Positions 8,272-15,425 of a DNA stretch of 64,000 bases are shown piece by piece (positions within the stretch are counted from its first letter, which is position 1; the number at the start of each line of letters is the position of its first letter). The notes under the pieces were generated by a model. It had not been told where the DNA came from. It was given only the letters and a program-made list of their open reading frames with translations, and did no database searches. Source of the DNA: JACCXG01 sp963717745. GTDB taxonomy: Bacteria > Acidobacteriota > Vicinamibacteria > Vicinamibacterales > 2-12-FULL-66-21. The position numbers were made by a program, and so were the translations under genes. The stretch is taken from contig CAVQXJ010000007.1 of NCBI GenBank assembly GCA_963717745.1, positions 248,001 to 312,000 of the forward strand, read 5' to 3'.

Positions 8272-8666
8272 TGGAGCGCGATCCTACGCTCCGCGGCGTC
8301 GAGCGGAACGCCATCGTCATCGGCGCGCTGATGACCCTCGCGGCGTGCTTCCTGCGGCCGTGGCCCGACCTCGCGCTCGGCGTGATCGGCGGCGGCGTGC
8401 TGGTCGGCTTCAGCTACTGGTCGCTGAAGAGTGGCGTGTCGGCGATGGCCGCCGTGCTGAGCGCGAGCGGAACCGACGGCGCCCGCCCGCGCGTGAATAT
8501 GCGGCGCGAGCTCGCGAAACTGGTGCTGCGGTACGCTTTACTCGCTCTTCTGGCGTACGTTATGATTGCGCGTTTGCGCCTGCACCCATGGGGGTTACTG
8601 GCAGGTGCATCCTCGGTTGTGGCGGGCGTATCACTGCAGGCATTGCTCCTGGTGGTCAAGAAGTGA
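8271..8666 (+). CDS. atpI: ATP synthase subunit I (AtpI-like)
   Basis: 131 residues from the GTG at 8271, which shares its first base with the preceding TAG; the frame is open further upstream but only inside the previous gene. Four hydrophobic stretches can be seen (VIGALMTLAACFL, LALGVIGGGVLVGFSYW, LVLRYALLALLAYVMIARL, LLAGASSVVAGVSLQALLLVV). Position and topology fit the poorly conserved subunit I family found before atpB. It probably assists F0 assembly and is not a stable subunit of the enzyme. Confidence 0.75.
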   Translation: MERDPTLRGVERNAIVIGALMTLAACFLRPWPDLALGVIGGGVLVGFSYWSLKSGVSAMAAVLSASGTDGARPRVNMRRELAKLVLRYALLALLAYVMIARLRLHPWGLLAGASSVVAGVSLQALLLVVKK

Positions 8667-8740
8667 CGCGGCCGTCCTCGTCTCTCGATGCGTGGCTGCC
8701 GCCGTCAGGCGGAAGCACGAGAAGAAGTTCCTAGAGCTGG

Positions 8741-9547
8741 ATGGAGAAACTCGAACACCCTCTGTGGATCGTGGATTTCGTCAACGCGATCCTCGGTCCG
8801 CCGGTGCGCGCGGTTGGCGAAGCGCTCGGCTATCACTTCACCGGTCATCACGTGATTCCGAACTACGTGGTGATGGTGCTGCTGATCCTGCTCGGCCTGA
8901 TCGTGTTGTGCCTGGTGGTGCGCTCGCGGCTGAGCGTCGAGCAGCCCGGCAAGCTGCAGATCGTGCTCGAGGACGGGGTCGGCGTGGTGGCGGGGCTGCT
9001 CGACGAATGGATCGGTCCGAAGGGCCGCCGCTTCCTGCCGCTGGTCGCGACGCTCGGCCTGTTCATCCTGCTCGGCAACTACATGGGCCTGGTGCCGGGG
9101 CTGATGGCGCCGACCAGCAACATCAACGTCACGCTGGGCTGCGCGATCACCATCTGGGTCTACTACCACTACCAGGGCATTCGCGAGAACGGCATCGTCG
9201 CCTACATCGGCCACTTCTGGGCGCCGCCGGGCACGCCGTGGTGGATCGGGTTCATCATGTTCCCGATCGAGCTGATCAGCCACACCTCGCGCATGATGTC
9301 GCTGTCGCTGCGGCTGTTCGGGAACATCTTCGGTGAAGAGCTGGTCATCCTCATCCTGTTCAGCATCATCCCGTTCCTCATCCCCTTGCCGATGATGTTC
9401 CTCGGACTCGTCACCGGGGGGCTGCAGGCGTTCATCTTCATGCTGCTGTCGATCATCTATCTGCAGGGCGCGGTCGCGGTCGAGCACGAGCACGATGCGC
9501 ACGGCCACGATGCGCCGGACGGCCATCAGGCCCCGGCCTCGGCATGA
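8741..9547 (+). CDS. atpB: ATP synthase F0 subunit a
   Basis: 268-residue integral membrane subunit forming the ion half-channels next to the c-ring. The C-terminal half holds the family signature MSLSLRLFGNIFGEE with the essential arginine in SLRLFGN, and the last helices GLQAFIFMLLSIIYLQGAV. The tail is His/Asp-rich (EHEHDAHGHDAPDGHQ), an unusual soluble extension. The ATG at 8741 follows AGAGCTGG. A 74-base gap separates it from atpI and 49 bases from atpE. The F1 genes and subunit b/delta genes are not nearby, so the ATP synthase operon is split. Confidence 0.95.
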   Translation: MEKLEHPLWIVDFVNAILGPPVRAVGEALGYHFTGHHVIPNYVVMVLLILLGLIVLCLVVRSRLSVEQPGKLQIVLEDGVGVVAGLLDEWIGPKGRRFLPLVATLGLFILLGNYMGLVPGLMAPTSNINVTLGCAITIWVYYHYQGIRENGIVAYIGHFWAPPGTPWWIGFIMFPIELISHTSRMMSLSLRLFGNIFGEELVILILFSIIPFLIPLPMMFLGLVTGGLQAFIFMLLSIIYLQGAVAVEHEHDAHGHDAPDGHQAPASA

Positions 9548-9596
9548 TTTCCGGTTTCGTCGTTCAATCTCGGGTGTCTTCAGGAGGATTCTGATC

Positions 9597-9997
9597 GTGA
9601 GCAAACGTTCCGTCGTGACTTTCGTGTTCATGCTGATTGCCGCCGCCGCGGCGCCCCTCTACGCGCAGGAGCCGGCCGCGGCGGCGCCGCCTCGCCCACC
9701 GAAGTGGCGAAGTGGTCGATCATCACGGCCGGATTCGCGCTGGCGTTCGCGGCCGGCCTGGCCGCGCTTGCCCAGGGCCGCGCGGTCAGCGCCGCCGCCG
9801 AAGGCATTGCGCGCAATCCAACGGCCGCCGGCGACATTCGCGGTTCACTGCTCCTGGGTCTGGTCCTGATCGAGTCGCTGGCGATCTACGTGCTGCTGAT
9901 TTCGCTGATCCTGTTCTTCCTGAAGCCGTTCTCGCCGGCGGCCGGAGCGAGGCGGTCAAGGGTTCAAGGGGTTCAAAGGTTCAAGGGTTCACCTTGA
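9597..9997 (+). CDS. atpE: ATP synthase F0 subunit c with signal-peptide-like N-terminus (frameshifted)
   Basis: The proteolipid that forms the rotor ring. Translation from the GTG at 9597, preceded by AGGAGG at 9582-9587, begins with a signal-peptide-like leader (VTFVFMLIAAAAAPLYAQ). The hairpin helices follow in the next frame from about 9690 (AKWSIITAGFALAFAAGLAALAQGR; GSLLLGLVLIESLAIYVLL). One base is missing near 9683-9687 in a GCGGCGGC run. The ion-binding carboxylate is the Glu in LVLIESLAIY, and a helix-1 Gln (ALAQGR) aligns with Gln32 of sodium-type c subunits. The frame does not stop after the usual FFLKPF ending but runs on into the repeat at 9954 and ends at 9997, adding a basic tail (RRSRVQGVQRFKGSP). 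Confidence 0.88.
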
Positions 9998-10027
9998 CTG
10001 AACCTTTGAACCTTTGAACCCTTGACC
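9954..10027. repeat. Inverted repeat of 8-base units, family B (GGTTCAAA-like)
   Basis: Left arm 9954-9992 is made of units such as GGTTCAAG, GGTTCAAA and GGTTCAAG; the right arm 9999-10027 is the reverse complement with units such as TTTGAACC. The arms pair almost perfectly apart from length slippage of one unit, and leave only a few unpaired bases. It separates atpE from the EamA gene: the atpE stop lies inside the left arm and the best available EamA start (TTG 10022) lies inside the right arm. Confidence 0.85.
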
Positions 10028-11123
10028 ACCACTCCCCGCCGCGTCACCTCCCTCGACGCCCTCCTGCTCCTGATGACCATCATCTGGGGCAGCAACTTCA
10101 CCGTCATCAAAAGCGCAGTTCGTGAGCTCGATCCGCAGGCATTCAATGGCGTGCGGATGATTGTCGCGTCGCTGGCGTTCCTGGCCGTGATGGGCGCCGC
10201 CCGGCTGTTCTCCACACCGACGACGAACACGACGTTCTCCTCACCCGCCAGGGTGACCGCCGTCGAGTGGCTTCAGCTGTTCCTGCTCGGCGTGGTGGGC
10301 CATGTGCTCTATCAGATCTGCTTCATCGGCGGCCTGGCACGGACCAGCGTCGCCAATGGCTCGTTGATGCTGGCGATCACGCCGGTGCTGATCGCGGGCA
10401 TCAGCGCGGTGCTCGGCTACGAGCGGATCGGCCGCAGCCACTGGATCGGCGCGGCGGTGTCGACGGCCGGGATCTACCTGGTCGTCGGCCGCGGGCGTCG
10501 CGCTCGGCGGCCAGGGACTGCTCGGCGACCTGCTGATGTTCGGCGCGGTCTGCTGCTGGGCGATCTACACGCTCGGCGCGCGTCCGTTGATGGAGCGCCA
10601 TTCGCCGGTGGCGGTCACCGGACTGTCGATGGCGCTCGGCACGCTGGTCTACGTCCCGGTGGTCTGGCCGAGGCTGCGGGCCGTCGACTGGTCGAGGGTG
10701 TCGGCGTGGAGCCTTGGCCTCACCATCTATTCCGCGCTGTTCGCGCTGTGCGTGGCCTACACCATCTGGTATGTCGCGGTCCGCCGGATCGGCAGCGCCC
10801 GGACGTCCGCGTATTCGAACCTGATTCCCGTGGTGGCGATGGTGACCGCGGTGCTGTTCCTGGGCGAGCCGATCGAGCTGCGAAAGGTGATCGGCGCCGC
10901 GGCGGTGCTCGCCGGCGTCGCGTTCACCCGCGCCGGGGCGAGAGGTGGACATCCCGGCGGAAGCAGTGAGAGCCGGCGCGGTCAAGGGAGAAGGCAGAAG
11001 GGAAAAGGGAGAACTTCTCCCTTATGCCTTCTCCCTTCTCCCTTGGCACGCGGCGGGCGGTCAGCAGCTCGCGTAGACCCGCTGCCGCGCTCCAGTCAGT
11101 GTGTGGCGCTCTGTTCAGGATGA
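10022..11123 (+). CDS. EamA-family (DMT) transporter, frameshifted
   Basis: Ten-helix drug/metabolite-type permease of the inner membrane; the substrate is not predictable. The first EamA repeat is read from TTG 10022 (LDALLLLMTIIWGSNFTVIKSAV) to about 10490; the second continues one frame over (GQGLLGDLLMFGAVCCWAIYTLGAR ... AYSNLIPVVAMVTAVLFLGEPI). One extra G in the run at 10493-10495 restores a single reading frame. No better start exists because the upstream sequence is the repeat arm, so the true N-terminus is uncertain. After the natural ending FTRAGARG the frame runs through the family C hairpin to 11123, overlapping the convergent desaturase by 200 bases. Confidence 0.8.
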
Positions 11124-12072
11124 ACCACCCGTACAACAGCCCGCCATACGTCTGCCACCGCGTGCCCTTCTGCTCGTAGAACGGCACCAGCGCTCGCTGC
11201 AGGGCCGGCAGCCGGTAGAACGGGACCCCGGGAAAGTAGTGGTGCTCCAGGTGGTAGTTCGAATTCAGATAGGCGAAATCCCAGAACCAGTGCCCCCGCA
11301 TCAGCGTGCCCCACTTCGCCGGGTCGGTGGGATCGATGTCGTAGTGCTGGCCGAGGCGGTTCAGCGTGAAGGCGATCGGGAACACGAAGAAGACCGGAAT
11401 GATGTTGGTCCTCAGGGCGGCGTAGAAACCGAACCAGTACCAGACCAGGCCGATCGCCGCGAGATGAGCGGCGACGGACACCTTCCGCTCGAGCCCGATT
11501 CGATCCTGCAGTGGACGCTCGTAGGTCGCCGACTCGCGGCGCGCGGCGCGAAAGTAGATCGGGAAGAGCGCCGGCGTGCAATAGAGCAGCTTGAACCACC
11601 GCTTGTTCTTTTTCGGCGAGAGGTGGTGCCGCTTGGGATCGTCCTCATCCGAGCCCAGCCCCGCGTGATGATCGAGGTGCCACCGTGTGAACTGGCTGGG
11701 CGAGATGCCGCTGGGAATCGCGTAAAGTAGCCCGAGCATTCGCTCCGCTCGCGAACGCGGCCGGGCGAACACCGTATGGTGCACGACCTCGTGCAGCAGG
11801 ATCGTGAAGTTGAAGATGGTGAAGCCCTGCACCAGTGCGAGCGGGATCCAGATCAGCGGGTTCTCGAAATGGATGAGTCCCCATGTCGCCAGGCCCAGCA
11901 TCGCGAACTGCCGTCCCGCCACGATTCCGTGGCGCCACCCGCTCTTGTGATGGAGACGCCGCAGTTCCTCGCGAGGCAGGGCATCGCCGAGCTCGGCCTT
12001 GAGCTCCACCGCGTGCTGAGCGAAGTAATGCGAACCCACCGGTCGCCCGATTTTAGCAGGTCGCTCGACCAC
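10924..12072 (-). CDS. Membrane fatty acid desaturase / hydroxylase
   Basis: Integral-membrane di-iron oxygenase expected to introduce a double bond or hydroxyl into an acyl chain. Three histidine boxes are visible: HEVVHH, HLDHH and HLEHH, with a further GQHYD. Hydrophobic pairs flank them (IWIPLALVQGFTIFNFTILL; IIPVFFVFPIAFTLN). Length without the tail is about 345 residues, normal for the class. The natural ending GLRELLTARR is followed by residues encoded by the family C hairpin (REKGEGIREKFSLFPSAF) and the frame stops only at 10924, inside the convergent EamA gene. The gene ends of both neighbours therefore appear to have been altered by that element. Confidence 0.85.
   Translation of the reverse strand: MVERPAKIGRPVGSHYFAQHAVELKAELGDALPREELRRLHHKSGWRHGIVAGRQFAMLGLATWGLIHFENPLIWIPLALVQGFTIFNFTILLHEVVHHTVFARPRSRAERMLGLLYAIPSGISPSQFTRWHLDHHAGLGSDEDDPKRHHLSPKKNKRWFKLLYCTPALFPIYFRAARRESATYERPLQDRIGLERKVSVAAHLAAIGLVWYWFGFYAALRTNIIPVFFVFPIAFTLNRLGQHYDIDPTDPAKWGTLMRGHWFWDFAYLNSNYHLEHHYFPGVPFYRLPALQRALVPFYEQKGTRWQTYGGLLYGWFILNRAPHTDWSAAAGLRELLTARRVPREKGEGIREKFSLFPSAFSLDRAGSHCFRRDVHLSPRRG
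10984..11046. repeat. Heptad-repeat hairpin, family C (GGGAGAA-like)
   Basis: Left arm 10984-11013 has the units GGGAGAA, GGCAGAA, GGGAAAA, GGGAGAA. The right arm 11014-11046 is its inverted counterpart (TTCTCCC units with one TTATGCC). There is essentially no loop. It lies between, and is read through by, the convergent EamA and desaturase genes. The right arm, read on the other strand, matches the solo arm at 3730-3757 almost base for base. Confidence 0.85.
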
Positions 12073-12104
12073 AGCCGTGGCCCGAATCCTGCACGACCGC
12101 CGGC

Positions 12105-13847
12105 GTGATGCTGTCGAAAATCCTCACTCCGGCGCAGGACGAGCTGCTCAAGGAGGAGCGGCGCATCCTGGCCCGTCTCCGCGTGACACTGAGCCGGTTC
12201 GATGCGGCGGCGGATCAGCAGCTGGCCCTGGACCGTTCGATCGAGCAGCTCGACGAGCTGTTCCTGCTGGTCGTGGTCGGGGAGTTCAACGCCGGAAAGA
12301 GTGCCTTCATCAACGCGCTGCTCGGCTCGAAGGTGGTCACGGAAGGGGTGACGCCGACCACCGCCCAGATCAACGTGCTGCAGTACGGCGAGACGATCGA
12401 GCGGCAGGTCCGCGAGTCGAACCTGCATGTGATTACCGCTCCCGCCCCGCTCCTTCGCGAGATCCACATCGTCGACACCCCCGGCACCAACGCGATCATC
12501 CGCGAGCACGAAGCCATCACCGCGCAGTTCGTGCCGCGGTCGGACCTGGTGCTGTTCGTGACGTCCGCCGATCGCCCCTTCACCGAGACCGAACGCGCGT
12601 TTCTGGAGCAGGTCCGCGGGTGGGGCAAGAAAGTGGTCGTGGTCATCAACAAGGTGGACATCCTCGAGACCGCGCGCGACGTCGATGCGGTGCGGACCTT
12701 CGTCGCCGACAACGCCCGCGCCCTGCTCGGTGTCAGCCCCGAGATCTTTCCGGTCAGCGCACGGCTGGCGTTGCGCGGCAAGCAAGGCGACGCGGCGGCC
12801 TGGAGCAGCAGCGGCTTCGAGGCGCTCGAGCACTACATCGCCACCACGCTGGACGCGCCCGGGCGGGTGCAGCTGAAGCTGCTGAACCCGCTCGGCGTGG
12901 GGGCCTCGCTGGCCGAGCGTCACGCCGGGTTCGTCAAGGAGCGGCTGTCGCTGCTCAAGGGGGACTTCGAGACGCTCGACGAGGTCGAGCGGCAGCTCGC
13001 CGTCTATCTGGAGGATCTCGCCAGGGACTTCGAGCTGCGGATGTCCGACATCGACCGCATCCTGCTCGAGATGGAGCGCCGCGGCCACGACTACTTCGAC
13101 GAGACGATGCGGATCGGCCGGGTGATGGATCTGCTCAATCGCAGCCGGGTCCAGCAGGGGTTCGAACATCAGGTGGTGGCCGACGCGCCGCAGCAGATCG
13201 AGCGCAAGGTCGGCGAGCTCGTCGACTGGCTGGTCGAGGCCGATCTCCGGCAGTGGCAGGCGGTGACCGCGCACCTGGCCGAACGGCAGCGTCAGTACAA
13301 GGATCGGATCGTCGGTGGCGAGAGCGGGGCGCGGTTCCACTACGACCGCTCGCGCATGATCGACTCGGTCGCCCGCGAAACGCAGAAGGTCGTGGATTCC
13401 TACGACCGCAGCCGCGAAGCCCAGGAGCTGGCGGACGGGGCGCGGAACGCCGTGGCCGCGGCCGCCGCAGTCGGCGCGGGCGCGCTGGGGCTCGGCACGA
13501 TGGTCACCATCGCCGCGACCACTGTCGCCGCCGACGTGACCGGGATCATTCTCGCTTCCGTCCTCGCGGCAATCGGATTCTTCATCCTGCCCGCCAAACG
13601 CCAGCGCGCCAAGGCCGAGATGCGGGAGAAGATTGCCGCGGTGCGGGCACGATTGTCGACAGCGCTCCGCGAGCAGTTCCAGAAGGAAATCCAGCGCAGC
13701 GGCGATCGGATCCGAGGCGGGATCGCCCCCTACAGCCGGTTCGTCAGGGGCGAGGGGGACAACCTGAAGTTGATCGAACAGGAGTTGCGCGAGATCGGCG
13801 ACGAGCTGGCCGCGCTGCGCGCCCGCGTCGATCGCATCGCGGCGTGA
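12105..13847 (+). CDS. Dynamin-family GTPase (bacterial dynamin-like protein)
   Basis: 580 residues. GTPase motifs: G1 VVVGEFNAGKSAFINAL (about residues 54-70), G3 DTPGTNAI, and G4 NKVDIL. A long helical middle follows (QVVADAPQQIERKVGELVDWL), then a hydrophobic hairpin near residues 445-495 (VAAAAAVGAGALGLG; GIILASVLAAIGFFIL) that could act as a membrane-inserting paddle, then a helical tail. The architecture matches bacterial dynamin-like proteins, which bind or remodel membranes. Start is GTG 12105 or the adjacent ATG 12108. It is transcribed alone, divergent from the desaturase with 32 bases between starts, so the two may share a promoter region. Confidence 0.85.
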   Translation: MMLSKILTPAQDELLKEERRILARLRVTLSRFDAAADQQLALDRSIEQLDELFLLVVVGEFNAGKSAFINALLGSKVVTEGVTPTTAQINVLQYGETIERQVRESNLHVITAPAPLLREIHIVDTPGTNAIIREHEAITAQFVPRSDLVLFVTSADRPFTETERAFLEQVRGWGKKVVVVINKVDILETARDVDAVRTFVADNARALLGVSPEIFPVSARLALRGKQGDAAAWSSSGFEALEHYIATTLDAPGRVQLKLLNPLGVGASLAERHAGFVKERLSLLKGDFETLDEVERQLAVYLEDLARDFELRMSDIDRILLEMERRGHDYFDETMRIGRVMDLLNRSRVQQGFEHQVVADAPQQIERKVGELVDWLVEADLRQWQAVTAHLAERQRQYKDRIVGGESGARFHYDRSRMIDSVARETQKVVDSYDRSREAQELADGARNAVAAAAAVGAGALGLGTMVTIAATTVAADVTGIILASVLAAIGFFILPAKRQRAKAEMREKIAAVRARLSTALREQFQKEIQRSGDRIRGGIAPYSRFVRGEGDNLKLIEQELREIGDELAALRARVDRIAA

Positions 13848-13876
13848 GCAGGGCTTGCCACTGGTTGGAGGTGACG

Positions 13877-13994
13877 GAGGTACCGGATCTCAAAAACGGA
13901 GCAACGGAGCCAACGGAGGAAACGAAGAAAACCAATATTTTCTTTCCGTTCTCTTCGTTATCTCCGTTGCTCCGTTTTTGAAATCCGGTACCTC
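13877..13994. repeat. Inverted repeat of 8-9-base units, family D (ACGGAGCA-like)
   Basis: Arms of about 55 bases flank a loop of about six bases (CCAATA). The outer ends are perfect (GAGGTACCGGAT ... ATCCGGTACCTC, containing KpnI-like palindromes), followed by CAAAAACGGAGCAACGGAG and its complement. Inner units are degenerate (ACGGAGCA, ACGGAGCCA, ACGGAGGA, AACGAAGA). It lies between the convergent dynamin and methyltransferase genes and could end transcription from both sides, though no U-run follows the stem on either strand. Confidence 0.85.
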
Positions 13995-14012
13995 GGGTTG
14001 GCTGCCCCGTGC

Positions 14013-14642
14013 TTATTTGATCGTCCAGTAGTAAATCACCCGGCCCTGCACGTCTTCAGTCTTCTCCGGCGGCCACTCCGTGCCCATGTCGAAGCTGTGC
14101 GACACGATTCGCGTGCCGGGCTTGAGCTGCTTCAGCTTCGGGATCAGCTTCTGATTCAGCGAGGGCAGCAGGTAGAGCGTGATCACCGTTGCCGGTCTGA
14201 GATCCATCTCGAACAGGTCATCATTCAGGAAGCGCACCTTGTCGCCGACGTTGGCTTTCGCCAGATTGGCGTTCGCTTCCTTGATGCGCTCGGGATTGAT
14301 GTCGATGCCGATGGCGCGGGCACCGTATTTCTGTGCCGCGGTGATCGGGATTCGGCCGTCGCCGGATCCGAGGTCGTAGACCACGTCGTTGGCCGTCACG
14401 TTCGCCATCTTCAGCATGGCTTCGACGACGTTCTGCGGCGTCGGGACGTAGATCACGTCCGGATCGCGCAGCGGCTTGGCGGAGCTCGGCGATTCCGGTG
14501 CCGCCGCCGGTTGCGGGGGAGCCGCAGCCGGTTTGGACGCGGTCGGAGTCGCGGCCGGGTCGGCCGCCTTGGTGGCGCATGCAGAGCCGGCCGTCAACGC
14601 GACGCCAAGCGCCGCTACTACAGTGAAGTCCTTCACCCGCAT
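14013..14642 (-). CDS. Exported lipoprotein with class I methyltransferase fold
   Basis: The ATG at 14642 is chosen because AAGGAG lies 9 bases upstream; an ATG at 14660 would put that site inside the gene. The first 20 residues form a lipoprotein signal with the lipobox LTAGSAC, followed by an Ala/Pro-rich linker to about residue 55. Then comes a Rossmann methyltransferase: VVYDLGSGDGRIPI (motif I), GIDINPERI (motif II), FLNDDLFEMDL, VITLYLLPSLNQ. The conserved SAM site looks intact although the signal predicts an extracytoplasmic location where SAM is not normally available. It could be an exported protein with a different ligand. The substrate is unknown. Confidence 0.75.
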   Translation of the reverse strand: MRVKDFTVVAALGVALTAGSACATKAADPAATPTASKPAAAPPQPAAAPESPSSAKPLRDPDVIYVPTPQNVVEAMLKMANVTANDVVYDLGSGDGRIPITAAQKYGARAIGIDINPERIKEANANLAKANVGDKVRFLNDDLFEMDLRPATVITLYLLPSLNQKLIPKLKQLKPGTRIVSHSFDMGTEWPPEKTEDVQGRVIYYWTIK

Positions 14643-14734
14643 CTTCGCGACTCCTTTCAAGCAGTCACGTCTTTATATCAAATCGGGTGTGACACCCACC
14701 TGAGCTGGCACGCCCGCGACTCTAGAATGTTGGG

Positions 14735-15226
14735 ATGAGTGACGTGAGGACGCCGATCTATACGGCGCTGGCGGCGTTGGGAATCGGCTACGAGGTGTTC
14801 GAGCATCCGCCAGTCCATACCGCTGAGGAAGCGGCCCTCCACTGGGCGGCGATTCCCGGCGCCGCGGTCAAGAACCTGTTTCTCCGCAACAAGAAGGGGG
14901 ACCGGCACTATCTCGTGATCCTGGGCATCGAGAAGCAGGCCGACCTGCGGCACCTGGTCAAGCTGATTGGCGACGATCGCCTGAGCTTCGGATCACCGGA
15001 ACGGCTGCACAAGCACCTCGGCGTCACGCCCGGCAGCGTGTCGCCTCTCGGTCTGATTCACGACACCAGCCACAGCGTCCGGGTCATCGTCGACAGCGAC
15101 CTGCGTGAGGCGGAGCGGCTGATCTTCCATCCGAACGACAACACCGCCAGCCTCACGATCTCAGGCTCCGACTTCCTGCGATTCCTGGAACACCAGGGCA
15201 ATACTGTGCGGTGGGTCGGGCTATAG
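14735..15226 (+). CDS. YbaK/ProXp-ala-type aminoacyl-tRNA deacylase
   Basis: 163-residue, single-domain trans-editing enzyme of the YbaK/ProRS-INS superfamily, expected to hydrolyse mischarged tRNA (Ala-tRNAPro for the ProXp-ala group). Visible markers are VFEHPPVHTAEEA near the N-terminus, the lysine-containing AAVKNLFLRNKKGDRHYLVIL and the substrate-pocket region GVTPGSVSPLGLIHD. The length and the PrdX-like ending (LTISGSDFLRFLEHQG) fit freestanding ProXp-ala. The stop is followed at once by repeat element A1. It stands alone between convergent neighbours; I cannot tell its tRNA specificity apart from related YbaK proteins. Confidence 0.82.
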   Translation: MSDVRTPIYTALAALGIGYEVFEHPPVHTAEEAALHWAAIPGAAVKNLFLRNKKGDRHYLVILGIEKQADLRHLVKLIGDDRLSFGSPERLHKHLGVTPGSVSPLGLIHDTSHSVRVIVDSDLREAERLIFHPNDNTASLTISGSDFLRFLEHQGNTVRWVGL

Positions 15227-15227
15227 C

Positions 15228-15413
15228 AAAATCCCAAGCTCCAAGTCCCAAGCTCCAACCACTCCCAAGCTCCAACTCCCAAACCCAACTCCCAACTCCC
15301 AATAACGCTCAGTGTGGGGTTGCGGATGGAATTGGGAGTTGGCTTTTGGGAGTTGCTTTGGGATTTGGGAGTTGGGAGTGGTTGGGATTTGGAGCTTGGA
15401 GCTTGGGATTTGA
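15228..15413. repeat. Heptad-repeat inverted element, family A, copy 1 (TCCCAAA-like)
   Basis: Left arm 15229-15303: four 7-base units (AAATCCC, AAGCTCC and similar), the decamer AACCACTCCC at 15257-15266, then more 7-base units (AACTCCC). Right arm mirrors this, with GGGAGTGGTT at 15374-15383 and four outer units to 15411. The loop is about 30 bases. It fills the gap between the convergent deacylase and typA genes. Runs of four G-triplets with loops of 7 or fewer occur on the plus strand in the right arm and on the minus strand in the left arm, so G-quadruplexes could compete with the hairpin. Confidence 0.9.
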
Positions 15414-15425
15414 CGAGGTCGTTCG

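Noticed and set aside
9597..9997. Programmed ribosomal frameshifting in atpE (and in mraY or murD)
   Set aside because: No slippery heptamer with a downstream pseudoknot is apparent, the same kind of break occurs in many unrelated genes, and both plus and minus directions occur; indel errors are simpler.
10984..11046. Ordinary bidirectional intrinsic terminator
   Set aside because: Both flanking frames read through it, there is no U-run, and a copy of one arm sits inside the hem operon; termination may still be a side effect.
11853..13340. 495-codon minus-strand frame opposite the dynamin gene
   Set aside because: Antisense shadow of a gene with intact GTPase motifs.
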